A stretch of 64,000 nt of DNA from DAOQVR01 sp035341665 (GCA_035341665.1 DAOQVR010000019.1:13699-77698), one strand, 5' to 3'; shown: positions 42,373-52,115, numbered from the stretch's first letter. The notes: generated by a model from the sequence alone, not told the origin. Translations and numbers: made by a program.

Positions 42373-43236
42373 GTGGACTTGCTCTTGATCGCGCACCTGC
42401 TCAACGCCCTGCTCATGATCGGTCTACCCGTCGGTCTAGCGGTCCTTTTGATTGCCCGCTGGAAGCTCGGCTGGCGCTTGCTGTTCGCCGGTGCCGTCAC
42501 CTTTGTCGTGTCGCAAGTGGGGCATGTGCCCTTCAATCTGGGCGCGACCGCGCTTCTGAACCGCACCTCGCTGGTGAGCCTGCCGGTGCAGGGGCAGCTT
42601 GCGTTCAATGCCGTCTTCCTGGGCCTTAGCGCCGGGCTGTTCGAAGAGTTGTGCCGCTATGGCATGTATCGCTGGTGGCTCAAGGATGCCCGCTCCTGGC
42701 GCAAGGGCGTGCTGGCCGGCGCGGGACATGGAGGCGGCGAGGCACTCCTCTTGGGCGTGCTGGCCCTGTATGCGTTCTTGCAGCTCACGGCCCTGCGCAA
42801 CGCCGACCTATCGACGCTTGTTCCGGCCGGCGATCTGGCTCGGGTGCAGGAGCAGGTGTTGGCCTACTGGTCGATGACCTGGTACGACTCGCTGCTCGGC
42901 GCGCTGGAGCGCCTCATTGCGCTCCCGATCCAGATCGCGCTCTCTCTGCTGGTGTTGCAGGCGTTTCTCCGCCGGCGGGCCGGCTGGGTCGTTCTGGCGG
43001 TCGGCTATCATGCGCTGGTCGATGCGTCGGCCGTACTGGCCCTGCCCCACGGTGCCTACCTGGTAGAAGCCGTCGCCGGCGGCTTTGCGCTCATCAGCCT
43101 GGCACTCATCGTGCTGTTGCGACGCCCGGAGCCGGCCCTGGACCTCGAGCCGCTGCCTCGGGTCACGGCGGACCCCTTTGTCCCGGCCCCGGTCGAGGAG
43201 ACGCGAGAAAGGCTCGACGATACTCGCTATGCGTAG
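42373..43236 (+). CDS. YhfC-family intramembrane metalloprotease
   Basis: A 287-residue membrane protein with about seven helices. Its motifs FEELCRYGMYRWW (Glu-Glu and Arg) and GAGHGGGEALLLG (His) match the YhfC family (DUF2324), which is related to the CPBP group of intramembrane proteases. A later YHALVDASAVL carries another conserved His. The GTG at 42373 has GAGGA upstream. It is the first gene of an operon with an ABC ATPase 6 bp downstream, a permease and an Ig/zinc-ribbon protein. CPBP-like proteases often accompany peptide exporters as self-immunity or processing factors; that role here is inferred. Confidence 0.85.
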   Translation: MDLLLIAHLLNALLMIGLPVGLAVLLIARWKLGWRLLFAGAVTFVVSQVGHVPFNLGATALLNRTSLVSLPVQGQLAFNAVFLGLSAGLFEELCRYGMYRWWLKDARSWRKGVLAGAGHGGGEALLLGVLALYAFLQLTALRNADLSTLVPAGDLARVQEQVLAYWSMTWYDSLLGALERLIALPIQIALSLLVLQAFLRRRAGWVVLAVGYHALVDASAVLALPHGAYLVEAVAGGFALISLALIVLLRRPEPALDLEPLPRVTADPFVPAPVEETRERLDDTRYA

Positions 43237-43242
43237 GAATCC

Positions 43243-44151
43243 ATGATCCACACAGAGAACCTGACCAAGCAGTTCAAGCAAGTCCTGGCGGTCGACGGCC
43301 TCAGCCTGGACGTGAAAGAGGGCGAGGTCTTTGGCTTTCTTGGCCCCAACGGCGCTGGCAAGACCACGACTGTGCGCATGCTGACCAGCCTGATCGGGCC
43401 GACACGTGGCACGGCGACGGTCGCCGGCTTTCGCGTTGGCAGGGACGACACAGCGATCCGGCAGTCGGTCGGCCTGCTGACCGAGACGCCGGGCATGTAT
43501 GACAACCTCGCGGCGGAGACCAACCTGAGGATCTTTGCGGAGCTGTATGAAGTGGCCGACGTGAAGGGCCAGGTCGAGAAATACCTCCGGATCCTCGGCC
43601 TGTGGGATCGCCGCGGCGATCCGGTCGGCACCTTTTCCAAGGGGATGAAGCAGAAGCTTGCGATTGCGCGCGCCCTGCTCCACGAGCCGCGCATCCTCTT
43701 CCTCGACGAGCCGACGGCCGGGCTGGACCCTGAGGCTTCGCACTTGGTGCGCGAATACATCGGCGACCTGCGCAAGGAGGGCCGCACGATCTTTCTCTGT
43801 ACCCACAACCTCGACGAGGCGGACCGGCTGTGTGACCGCGTCGGCGTGTTCAGGACCCGGCTGCTGGTCGAGGATACCCCTGCCAACTTGCGGAGGTCCG
43901 TCTTTGGTCGCAAGGTGGTGTTGCACCTTCGCGCGGCGGATGAGACCCTTGCACTGAGGCTGCGTGGGCTGTCCTTTGTGGGCGAGGTCAAGCTCGTGGA
44001 AAACAAGCTGGTGGTCACGTTGGACGATCCGGACGTGCACAACCCCGACATCGTCCGTCTGCTGGTTGGGGCGGGTGCGGACGTCATCTACGTCGGCGAG
44101 CTGCGCCATTCCCTGGAGGATGTGTACCTCCAGCTTGTCAGGAGCGAGTGA
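43243..44151 (+). CDS. ABC transporter ATPase (NatA-like)
   Basis: A 302-residue ATPase. Walker A GPNGAGKTTT, signature FSKGMKQKLAIARA, Walker B ILFLDEPTAGLDP and the H-loop in FLCTHNLDEADRLCDR are all present. The signature is FSKGM rather than LSGGQ, as in many ABC-2 export ATPases. A C-terminal domain of about 80 residues follows. It is paired with the permease at 44158, 6 bp away. Confidence 0.93.
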   Translation: MIHTENLTKQFKQVLAVDGLSLDVKEGEVFGFLGPNGAGKTTTVRMLTSLIGPTRGTATVAGFRVGRDDTAIRQSVGLLTETPGMYDNLAAETNLRIFAELYEVADVKGQVEKYLRILGLWDRRGDPVGTFSKGMKQKLAIARALLHEPRILFLDEPTAGLDPEASHLVREYIGDLRKEGRTIFLCTHNLDEADRLCDRVGVFRTRLLVEDTPANLRRSVFGRKVVLHLRAADETLALRLRGLSFVGEVKLVENKLVVTLDDPDVHNPDIVRLLVGAGADVIYVGELRHSLEDVYLQLVRSE

Positions 44152-44157
44152 GGTGCC

Positions 44158-44961
44158 ATGAGCAAGATCAGGACGATCATTCGAAAAGAGTGGATGGAGG
44201 TCTTCAAGAACCGGCTGGTGATCTTTACCGTGGCATTCCTGCCACTGTTGCTGACGGCGATCCCGCTGGTGATGCTCTACACCATGCGCGGAGCCGCGAC
44301 GGGTGCGATGGCGGAGTCCCTACCGGGCGAGCTGGCCGGCCAACTGGGAGGCTCCGTGTGCCCGAGCGGTCTGAGCGATGCGGAGTGCAACCTGGTTTTC
44401 CTGATCAGCCAGTTCATGATGCTCTTCATGCTCATCCCGGTCTCGATCCCGGTGACAATCGCTGCCTACTCCATCGTGGGCGAGAAGGCGACGCGCAGCC
44501 TGGAGCCCCTCCTGGCGACGCCGATCACCACGCTGGAGCTCCTGGTCGGCAAGTGCCTGGCTGCGGTCATCCCTGCCGTGCTGTCTACCTATGCGGCATA
44601 TGGGATTTTTGCGCTGGGCGCGTGGCTGATCGTGGCGAACAAGGCACTGGTGGCCGCGCTGCTGGACGCGCGCTGGCTGATTGCCATCCTCGCAGTAGGG
44701 CCGCTCATGGCTGTCATGTCCGTTACCTTTTCGCTGATGGTCTCGTCGCGTGTCAATGATCCACGCGTGGCGGAGCAGGTGTCGATGGTCATCATGCTTC
44801 CGGTGCTGGCCGGATTCTTTGGCCAAGTGGCTGGCCTTTTCTTCCTGAACGAGCAGATCGTCGCGGTGGTGGCTGTGATCATGGTCGCGGTCGACGCCCT
44901 GATGGTCTACCTGGCAACGCGTGTCTTCCAGCGTGAGACGATCTTGACCCGGTGGAGATGA
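44158..44961 (+). CDS. ABC-2 type permease (NatB-like)
   Basis: A 267-residue permease with six helices. It opens MSKIRTIIRKEWMEVFKNRLVIF, the elbow helix, and has the loop IVGEKATRSLEPLLATPITTLELLVGKCLAAVIP typical of ABC-2 permeases. Start: ATG at 44158 with GAGGTGCC upstream. It works with the ATPase just upstream. The substrate is unknown. Confidence 0.9.
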   Translation: MSKIRTIIRKEWMEVFKNRLVIFTVAFLPLLLTAIPLVMLYTMRGAATGAMAESLPGELAGQLGGSVCPSGLSDAECNLVFLISQFMMLFMLIPVSIPVTIAAYSIVGEKATRSLEPLLATPITTLELLVGKCLAAVIPAVLSTYAAYGIFALGAWLIVANKALVAALLDARWLIAILAVGPLMAVMSVTFSLMVSSRVNDPRVAEQVSMVIMLPVLAGFFGQVAGLFFLNEQIVAVVAVIMVAVDALMVYLATRVFQRETILTRWR

Positions 44962-44965
44962 ATCG

Positions 44966-45721
44966 ATGAAGAAGATGGGCTTGGCTCTGCTATTGGTGCT
45001 CATCGCCAGCCTGACGGCAGCCTCTTGGGCGCTTGCCCAGGGAGAAGAGCTGGCGTTGAAGCTCTCGCGCGATTGGGGATATGGCGGACTCAGCGGCGAC
45101 ATACAGGGTACCTTCTCCATGAGGGCCAGCGGACCCGGCAACTTGACCCGTGTCGAGTTCTTCATTGACGACTCCAAGATCGGAGAAGCCACGAGCGCAC
45201 CCTTCAACCTCCAGTTCGTGACCGACAACTACCCGGCGGGCGCGCACTCGATGAGTGCCGTCGGCTACACAACCGATGGGGGGGAGCTACGCTCACAGGC
45301 CATCCGTGCCACTTTTGTGTCCAAAGAGGAGGGCGGCAAGGCGGCCATGGGGATCATCGTGCCCCTCCTGGGCATCATCGCCGGGGCGATGATTCTGTCG
45401 TTCCTGGTGTCCATGATCAGTGGGCGAAAGGTCAAGACCCTGCCACCCGGCACACCGCGCCAATACCCGCTTGGCGGGGGCATCTGCCGCAGCTGCGGCC
45501 GTCCGGTGGCGCTCCAGGTGTTCGGGATCAACGCTGTGGCCGGCAAGCTCCAGCGCTGTCCCTTCTGTGGCAGGTGGAGCGTCTTTCGGCGCGTTTCGCT
45601 CGAGCAGCTCCGTGCAGCCGAGCGGGCGGAGCTTGGGGCCGCCAAGCTGGGGCAACCGGAGGTTGCCGAGGAGGAGAAACTCCGGAAGGAGCTGGACGAC
45701 TCCAAATACCAGGGGCTGTAG
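44966..45721 (+). CDS. Membrane protein with Ig-like domain and cytosolic zinc ribbon
   Basis: A 251-residue protein of unknown function. It has a signal peptide (LALLLVLIASLTAASWALAQ), an extracytoplasmic Ig-like beta domain of about 95 residues (DIQGTFSMRASGPGNLTRVEFFIDDSKIGEATSAPF), and one transmembrane helix (MGIIVPLLGIIAGAMILSFLVSMIS). A cytosolic zinc ribbon follows (CRSCGRPVALQVFG, then CPFCGRW), and a charged tail. Start: ATG at 44966, 4 bp after the permease stop with GGAGATG upstream. An accessory or sensing subunit for the ABC transporter is possible but only inferred. Confidence 0.8.
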   Translation: MKKMGLALLLVLIASLTAASWALAQGEELALKLSRDWGYGGLSGDIQGTFSMRASGPGNLTRVEFFIDDSKIGEATSAPFNLQFVTDNYPAGAHSMSAVGYTTDGGELRSQAIRATFVSKEEGGKAAMGIIVPLLGIIAGAMILSFLVSMISGRKVKTLPPGTPRQYPLGGGICRSCGRPVALQVFGINAVAGKLQRCPFCGRWSVFRRVSLEQLRAAERAELGAAKLGQPEVAEEEKLRKELDDSKYQGL

Positions 45722-45803
45722 GACCCCTTGGCTCGCTGCCAGACCTGGCCGGCAGCAAAGGTAAGGGACGACATTTCCTTCTGTCGCGTTCAGAGAACGA
45801 ACC

Positions 45804-45832
45804 TTGCCTGCGGCGGAATCGTGTGCTATACT
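45804..45832 (+). promoter_or_regulatory. Promoter of PlsC-like gene
   Basis: TTGCCT, 17 bp, TATACT, about 21 nt before the ATG at 45854. Confidence 0.7.
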
Positions 45833-45853
45833 CGCCGGCGGGGGATCGGCACC

Positions 45854-46564
45854 ATGAGACAACCCAACGGCTTCAATCTCCTCTACAGCTTTGTCCGCCT
45901 GGCCGGTTCGCCCTTCCGCTATCGAGCCGTGGGGCTGGAGCACGTTGCAGGTCCTGGGCCCGCGATCTTTGTGGCCAACCACATGGGCGCCGCGGGGCCC
46001 TTGGCCAGTGTGCTCTCCCTGCCGATCCGTCTCTACCCGTGGGCCATTGCCGAGATGACCGACTACCGGCGGGCTACGCGCTATCTGTACGAGGACTTTG
46101 TCCGCCCCACCTGGCATCTGAACGGCGCGGCGGGTTTGGCGGTGTCTTTTCTTGTCTCGCGCCTCTCGGTCACCCTGCTCAGGGGCATCGGCTCGATCTC
46201 GGTCGAGCGGCACCGGGGGGAGTCCTTTGGTGCATTCCGGCGCAGCCTTGAGCTGCTCTCCCAAGGCAGGAATCTCCTCGTCTTTCCGGAGGACGCCCAG
46301 CAGCCGGCCGATCCGGCGACTCGCCTGTACCCATGGCTGTGTGGCTTTGTTGGGCTGTGCAGTATGCACGAACGGGAAAGCGGCCAGAGGCTGCCGCTCT
46401 ATCCCGTCGCCGTACATCCGGGCACGAAGACCTTGGCCGTGGGAGAGGCCCAGTACCACGCGGGCGATTCGTCGCACCGCCTCGAGGTGCGGCGAACGTG
46501 CGAGAGGCTCAGGCAGGCGGTGGCGGACCTCTACGTCGCCCTTGAGGGAGGTACCTCCGCGTAG
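45854..46564 (+). CDS. PlsC-like acyltransferase, degenerate motif I
   Basis: A 236-residue protein with the layout of 1-acyl-glycerol-3-phosphate acyltransferases: VGLEHVAGPGPAIFVANHMGAAGPLASVLSL, then LLRGIGSISVERHRGESFGAFRRSLELLSQG and LLVFPEDAQQPAD. Motif I normally reads NHxSxxD; here it is NHMGAAG, so the catalytic Asp is replaced by Gly. Motif III is FPED rather than FPEG. Either it has a different activity or it belongs to a divergent subgroup. Start: ATG at 45854 with GGGGGA upstream. It stands alone behind its own promoter. Confidence 0.7.
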   Translation: MRQPNGFNLLYSFVRLAGSPFRYRAVGLEHVAGPGPAIFVANHMGAAGPLASVLSLPIRLYPWAIAEMTDYRRATRYLYEDFVRPTWHLNGAAGLAVSFLVSRLSVTLLRGIGSISVERHRGESFGAFRRSLELLSQGRNLLVFPEDAQQPADPATRLYPWLCGFVGLCSMHERESGQRLPLYPVAVHPGTKTLAVGEAQYHAGDSSHRLEVRRTCERLRQAVADLYVALEGGTSA

Positions 46565-46647
46565 CCTCTCGGAATTCGGAGCCTGACGGCCCTTCCCCAG
46601 CGCCGGAAGGGGAGGCCGGACGGGCGCAACCCAAACGGAGTCATGGC

Positions 46648-48162
46648 ATGCTTGGCAAAGTCACCAGCTTCGCACTCGTCGGCCTGGAGTCCACCCTCGT
46701 CTCAGTCGAAGTTGACATCAGCCGAGGGCTTCCCTCCCAGACTATCGTCGGCCTGCCCGACCCTGCTGTGCGCGAGTCGTCGGAGCGCGTCCGGGCTGCG
46801 ATTGTCAACTCGGGGCTCATCTTTCCGCGTGCCCGGCTGACGGTCAACCTTGCTCCGGCAGATCTGCGGAAAGAGGGTCCGGCGTACGATCTCCCCATGG
46901 CGATGGGTATCCTCCTGGCGACCGAGCAGGTGAAAGGCGACCTCTCGAAGGCGGGCCTGGTGGGCGAGCTGTCGCTTGATGGGGAGGTGCGGAGCGTCAC
47001 AGGCATCTTGCCCATGGCCGCGGCCGCTGCGGAGCTCGGGCTTTCGACGGTCTATGTGCCGGTGGCCAACGCCGCGGAGGCGGCGCTGGTCGAAGGCCTG
47101 GACGTGATCCCGGTGGCGAGCCTGGCAAGCCTGGTCGGTCACCTGCACGGCTACACGCCGATCCAGCCGTACCAGGCACCGGCCGTCGATGCCTCTGCGC
47201 CGCTGTACGCGGTCGACTTTCGGGACGTGAAGGGGCAGGAGCATGTGAAGCGGGCGCTGGAGGTGTCGGCGGCCGGTTCGCACAATGTGTTGATGAGCGG
47301 GCCTCCCGGAGCCGGAAAGACGCTGCTGGCGCGTGCGGTTCCGACGATCCTGCCGCGAATGGGCCTAGAGGAATCGCTGGCGGTGACCAAGATCTACAGT
47401 GTGGCAGGCATGCTGCCGGGCGACACGCCGCTGATCCGCCACCGCCCCTTTCGGGCCCCGCACCACACCGTCAGCTATGCAGGGCTGGTCGGCGGAGGCA
47501 ACGTGCCGCGGCCCGGCGAGATATCGCTGGCGCACCGGGGGGTGCTGTTCTTGGACGAGCTGCCCGAGTTTGGGACCAAGCTGTTGGAGATGCTGCGCCA
47601 GCCGCTCGAGGACCGGAAGCTGACGATCGCGCGCAGCTCCGGCTCGGTGACCTTTCCGGCGAGCTTTATGCTAATCGCGGCGCAGAACCCGTGCCCCTGC
47701 GGCTACTACGGTGACCCGGTGAAGGAGTGCACCTGCACCCAGGCGATGGTCACCCGCTACCAGAAGCGCATATCGGGCCCGCTGCTGGACCGGATCGACA
47801 TCCACATCGAGGTGCCTCGGGTGGAGTATGAGCGGCTCTCCGACGACCGGCTCGGGGAGCCGTCGGCGGCGATCCGGGCGCGGGTGGAGGGGGCGCGGGA
47901 ACGGCAGTCGCGGCGCTTTGCCGGCACGGGCTTGCTGACCAACGCCGACATGGGGCCGGCGGAGGTGCGGGAGTATTGCCCGCTGGACGAGGCGGGGCGG
48001 GCGCTGCTGCGTGCGGCGATGCAGCAGCTGCAGATGACGGCGCGGGCGTATCATCGCATCCTGAAGCTGGCGCGGACGATCGCGGACCTGGCGGGAAGCG
48101 AGCGCATCCAGACGGTGCACCTGGCTGAGGCGATCCAGTACCGGCCGCGGAGGCAGTACTAG
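46648..48162 (+). CDS. comM: YifB/ComM-type Mg-chelatase-like AAA ATPase
   Basis: A 504-residue hexameric AAA+ ATPase that in other bacteria drives branch migration during natural transformation. The N-terminal domain (MLGKVTSFALVGLESTLVSVEVDISRGLP) has the Lon-like fold of the family. Walker A is GPPGAGKTLL (about 218), Walker B GVLFLDELPEF, then the conserved cysteines in NPCPCGYYGDPVKECTCT. The C-terminal part has YQKRISGPLLDRIDIHIEV and ARAYHRILKLARTIADLAGS. It is complete. Start: ATG at 46648 with no obvious ribosome site. The gene is followed by 188 bp with nothing visible before the convergent regulator. Confidence 0.95.
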   Translation: MLGKVTSFALVGLESTLVSVEVDISRGLPSQTIVGLPDPAVRESSERVRAAIVNSGLIFPRARLTVNLAPADLRKEGPAYDLPMAMGILLATEQVKGDLSKAGLVGELSLDGEVRSVTGILPMAAAAAELGLSTVYVPVANAAEAALVEGLDVIPVASLASLVGHLHGYTPIQPYQAPAVDASAPLYAVDFRDVKGQEHVKRALEVSAAGSHNVLMSGPPGAGKTLLARAVPTILPRMGLEESLAVTKIYSVAGMLPGDTPLIRHRPFRAPHHTVSYAGLVGGGNVPRPGEISLAHRGVLFLDELPEFGTKLLEMLRQPLEDRKLTIARSSGSVTFPASFMLIAAQNPCPCGYYGDPVKECTCTQAMVTRYQKRISGPLLDRIDIHIEVPRVEYERLSDDRLGEPSAAIRARVEGARERQSRRFAGTGLLTNADMGPAEVREYCPLDEAGRALLRAAMQQLQMTARAYHRILKLARTIADLAGSERIQTVHLAEAIQYRPRRQY

Positions 48163-48350
48163 CCGAGACCTGCGAGTCTGGGGTGCCAGCAGCCATGTAG
48201 GTTGCGACGGAGGCGTTCGACCAGATGCTCCCCCTGGTTCAGGTCCTCCTGTGAAGGCCGGGCTAAGGACAAGGTCCATTGCCTCGCGCAGTACCTAGTG
48301 GCCTGGCGAATCGCCGGCTTCGTTGGCGTCAATGCCACGAGCGCCTCGCC

Positions 48351-51300
48351 CTATTCGCCGATCAATGCCGCAGCCTCCTGCAGGTCAGGCAGGGCAAACC
48401 CTTCGGTGAAGCGCCCAACCACCTCGCTGAGGCACTGCCGCGCCTCCGCAAGCTCGGCTGCAAAGGCCTCGCCCTGCTGCTGCCGCAGGCGGACCAGGCT
48501 CGCCGCCGCGCGCAGCTCCCACCAGCGGCTCCCCTGTTCCCGCGCCACCGCGAACGCGTGCCGGAAGCAGGCTTCCGCCTCATCGACCCTGGAGCGAGCA
48601 AGGTGCAACCGTTGCGCTCCCGCCTCAGCCCTGTCAGGGGTCTCCGTCAGAAGCAGTAGCTCGCCGCGCATGCGCGAGACTTCTGCCTCCAACGCCCGTA
48701 CGCCGGTGCCATCAATCCAGGTCCTGGCCCGCTCCAGAGCTTCCAAGCCCATCTCGACCTGGCCGGCCCGGGCGCACAGCTCGGACTGAAGGCATAGGAG
48801 GGCGGCGTACCCCGCGCCGGAGCCTGCAGCCTGCCAGGTGGACTGGGCCTCCACCGCCCGGTCCACGCCCTGCGCGGGCGCCGGCTCCTCAATGCCAGCT
48901 CCTGCCTGGGGCTTCTCCATCGCCGCCAGCAGCTGTTCCCACACTCCGTAGACCAGGCCGGGCTGGCCGAGGGGCCGCAGGTCCCGGCAGTGGCTCAAGG
49001 CTCCAGCCCAGTCGCGGCCCAGGACAGAGGTGATTAGCATTGCCACGAAATGGGCAAAGGCAAGGCTGGACGGCTGGTCCAGCTCGTGCCCCTGCACCAC
49101 CGCCTGCCGGAGGCAAGCCCTGGCCTGGTCCGGGTAGCCCAGCTGCCACAGCACTGCGCCCAACATGGAGCGGGCCATCACGCCCGGGTCCGCTGCTACC
49201 AAGCCGCCCAGGGGACGGTTGGGAGCCGGGTCGTACAGGGCCACAGCGCGGCTCAGGTGTTCACGGGCGGGGACCGGCTGTCCCCGCAGCCAGTGACTGA
49301 GGCCCAGCGCCCAGTGCCCCAGCATGAGGGACTGCCGGTCGCCTTCCCCAGCCTCCCCCGAAGCCTCTGAGCGGGCCAGGTTCAGGAGCTGCCGGCCCAC
49401 CCTATCGCTTCTCTCAGGGTCGGCCGACCAGCCTGCCGAAAGCGCCAGCACAGTCAGCGCGGTGAGGCGTTGCGGGTCGTCCCGCAGCTCTGGATGCTGG
49501 ATCAGGTCCGCGAGGCGCTCCAGGGTCCGCTTGCCGGCCGGCGCCTGCCAACCCTGCTGCAGCATCACCGGAGCTACCAGCGCCATGCCCAGCCGCAGCT
49601 CCAGGCGCAGCCGCTCTGGCCCCGGCCCAGAGGCCGCTGTGCCCTGAAGCAACGCCAGCCCGCGCTCAAGGTGCGCAATAGCCTCTTCGTTGGCCACCAG
49701 CCTCGCAGCCCACCGGCCCGCCTCCAGGTGGTAGCGTACGGCCTCCAGGACCCGGCCCGCCTCCTCGAAGTGGAGGGCCAATTGCGGACCAGACTGCGCC
49801 AGGGCCACTTCGTCACCACGGCACAGGTCCGCCAGCGCGGCCCCCACCTCGCCGTGCAAATGTGCCCGGTCCACGGGGTCCAGGTGGTTGTAAAGATACT
49901 CCTGGAACAGCCCGTGGGCGAAGCGGTAGCGCGAGAGCCGCCGGCCCTCGGCCGGCAGGGATTGGACCCCCAGTCCCTGCACCAGCCGGCTCTCCATGGA
50001 CAGCGGACCGCTCAGCCACCGATGGGCCAGCCATGGCTCGATCCCCAACACGCCGGCTGCGACCTCCGCGCTGAACGAAGTGCCCTCCACGCTGGCGGCC
50101 TCCAGCAGGCGACGTCCCTCGGGCGGCAGCCGGCTCATCCGCTCGGCGATGACCGCCTCCACCCTGGGCGGCAGTGCCTCCCAGGGCAGCTTCCGACCGT
50201 CGACCCAGCGCCCCTTTTCGTCGCGCGTCAGGTAGCCCCGTTCCTGGAAGGTCCGCAGCAGCTCGACGGTAAAGAGCGGATTGCCCCCGGTGTGGTCGTA
50301 CAGCGCCTGGCGGAAGGCCGCCCTCAGGCAGTTTGGCTCGCTGTCGACGAGCGCCTCGACGAACCCCCGCCCGTCGGCCCTGTCCAGGTCGATCACGATG
50401 TCCCCCCACTTCCGGGTTAGCTCATGGAGGACAGACTCCAAGGGTCTTCCGAGGCCCTCAGGCTCTCCCGGGTCCCGCAGCGCCTCCGGCCGGTAGGCGC
50501 AGATGAGCAGGATGCGGCTGCCGGTCAGACGACGCCCCAGGTGAAATAGCAGCGCCGCCGTGCCGCCATCGGCCCACTGCACGTCGTCGACCGTCAATAG
50601 CAGGGGGCACCTGGCGGAGACGGTGTGCAGCACCCCGGTCACCTGGCCGAGCAGGTCGGCCTGAGGAGTGGCCGTGGAAGCCATCCGGTCGCCGGCACAG
50701 CGTACGCTCTCCCGCAACCGCGCTTGCCATCCCTGCTCGGAGGGTAGCCTCGACGGGCGCGCGGCCCCGGCCGGCCCAGTACGCTTCGGCAGGCTCGGCG
50801 TAGGGAACGCTTCGGCGTGGCGCATGAGCGCTGCACCTGGCACAAAGCTGTCGATCAGGTCGGGTCCGTGCTCCACCAGCGCCACAGCGACCGCCGGCAG
50901 CGCTGCCCAGATGCGCCGCACCTGCTCCTGCGATGGCGTCTCGCCGGCCCGCTTGCCCTTCACGTCCCCGGCCAGCGTCTGGAGGATCTCGCGGAATGGC
51001 AGGTAGGGGTCTCCGGCGCCGCTAAGGGCATTGCAGCTCCCGCGCAGGACGATCAGGTCGCCATGCGCCTGGCAGGCCTGCCGAGCGAATTCGTCCAGCA
51101 ATGCCGTCTTGCCGCTGCCGGCTTCGCCCGCGATCAGAGCAACCCCTCCCCGGTTGGCTAGAGCCCGATCCAGCAGGCTGCTCAACCGCGCAAGCTCCTC
51201 CTCCCGAGCCACCAGACCAGGTACTCCTCGGCCGTCAGCAGCCGGAGGTGCGGGCTCCGCGGCCGATAGGACGTCAGGAGAGGCCTGCGGCCGGGGCGAG

Positions 51301-52091
51301 CGCAGCGCCAACCCGGAGTCCCGGATCTGAGCGTAGAGTGCCTGCGTCTCGTCGTCCGGCTCGCAGCCCAGCTCGTCCGCCAGCAGCCGGCGGCAGGCCT
51401 GATAATGGGCCAGGGCGGCAGCTCGTGCCCCGCCCAGTGCCAGCGCGGCCATCAACTGCCGGTGGGCCGACTCCCGGTACGGCTCCAGCTCGATCTGCCG
51501 CCGCGCCCAGCGCGCCGCCTCGGTGGTTTCTCTGCGCGCAAGCCGGAGCGAGGTCAGTTGTCCCAGCGCGGACAGGACAGCGCGCTGGTATTCTTCGCCC
51601 TTGAGGAGCACCCACTCCTCGAAGCCGGGACTATGCGCCAGCGACAGGCCGTGCAGGAATGGGCCGCGGTACAGGGCGGCAGCAGACTGCAGACGGCTTA
51701 TCACCGATAGTTGAGGGTCTGCAGCCGATGAGGTATCGCCACTGGCGGCTATCAGCTGCTCAAACTCGGCCACGTCCAGCCAGCAGTCTCCGGCGGGGTT
51801 GAGCTGTATCGTGCTGCGGGTGACCAGCAGGATGGGCTGGGCCATCCGGCGATCGCCAAGCGCGGCGCGCAGGTTGGATGTGGCGTTGCGCAGGGCGCCG
51901 AGGGCTTCCCGGTCGGGCCGGTCGGCCCACAGCAGAGCGGCCAGGGCCTCGCGGGAATGCTCCCGTCCGCGCTCGACGGCCAGGTAGGCCAGCAGCGCGC
52001 GCAGGTGAGCGGAGTTCAGGCCCTGGATCGGCGCCACGCCGTCTAGCGTGGCATGGAGCGGACCCATCAGCGCCAGTGCTAGGTGAGCCAA
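48351..52091 (-). CDS. BTAD/AAA-type transcriptional regulator no. 2 (SARP-LAL-like)
   Basis: A 1246-residue paralogue of the regulator at 13077-16673. The N-terminal winged helix is ALALMGPLHATLDGVAPI with ALLWADRPDREALGALRNATSNLRAALG, then the BTAD helices (RRQIELEPYRESAHRQLMAALALGGARAAAL). The ATPase has Walker A AGEAGSGKTALL near 317 and Walker B LLLTVDDVQWADGG near 497, and the C-terminal half is TPR-like. TTG start at 52091 with a weak ribosome site. It is divergent from the giant adhesin operon, whose promoter carries four 11-bp repeats, and is the obvious candidate activator. Confidence 0.9.
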   Translation of the reverse strand: MAHLALALMGPLHATLDGVAPIQGLNSAHLRALLAYLAVERGREHSREALAALLWADRPDREALGALRNATSNLRAALGDRRMAQPILLVTRSTIQLNPAGDCWLDVAEFEQLIAASGDTSSAADPQLSVISRLQSAAALYRGPFLHGLSLAHSPGFEEWVLLKGEEYQRAVLSALGQLTSLRLARRETTEAARWARRQIELEPYRESAHRQLMAALALGGARAAALAHYQACRRLLADELGCEPDDETQALYAQIRDSGLALRSPRPQASPDVLSAAEPAPPAADGRGVPGLVAREEELARLSSLLDRALANRGGVALIAGEAGSGKTALLDEFARQACQAHGDLIVLRGSCNALSGAGDPYLPFREILQTLAGDVKGKRAGETPSQEQVRRIWAALPAVAVALVEHGPDLIDSFVPGAALMRHAEAFPTPSLPKRTGPAGAARPSRLPSEQGWQARLRESVRCAGDRMASTATPQADLLGQVTGVLHTVSARCPLLLTVDDVQWADGGTAALLFHLGRRLTGSRILLICAYRPEALRDPGEPEGLGRPLESVLHELTRKWGDIVIDLDRADGRGFVEALVDSEPNCLRAAFRQALYDHTGGNPLFTVELLRTFQERGYLTRDEKGRWVDGRKLPWEALPPRVEAVIAERMSRLPPEGRRLLEAASVEGTSFSAEVAAGVLGIEPWLAHRWLSGPLSMESRLVQGLGVQSLPAEGRRLSRYRFAHGLFQEYLYNHLDPVDRAHLHGEVGAALADLCRGDEVALAQSGPQLALHFEEAGRVLEAVRYHLEAGRWAARLVANEEAIAHLERGLALLQGTAASGPGPERLRLELRLGMALVAPVMLQQGWQAPAGKRTLERLADLIQHPELRDDPQRLTALTVLALSAGWSADPERSDRVGRQLLNLARSEASGEAGEGDRQSLMLGHWALGLSHWLRGQPVPAREHLSRAVALYDPAPNRPLGGLVAADPGVMARSMLGAVLWQLGYPDQARACLRQAVVQGHELDQPSSLAFAHFVAMLITSVLGRDWAGALSHCRDLRPLGQPGLVYGVWEQLLAAMEKPQAGAGIEEPAPAQGVDRAVEAQSTWQAAGSGAGYAALLCLQSELCARAGQVEMGLEALERARTWIDGTGVRALEAEVSRMRGELLLLTETPDRAEAGAQRLHLARSRVDEAEACFRHAFAVAREQGSRWWELRAAASLVRLRQQQGEAFAAELAEARQCLSEVVGRFTEGFALPDLQEAAALIGE

Positions 52092-52115
52092 TGCTACGTG
52101 TTCCCTGTTGGAATC

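Noticed and set aside
48163..48350. Possible small gene between comM and regulator no. 2
   Set aside because: Open frames there are short, lack a ribosome site and are continuous with antisense of comM or the regulator; nothing convincing.
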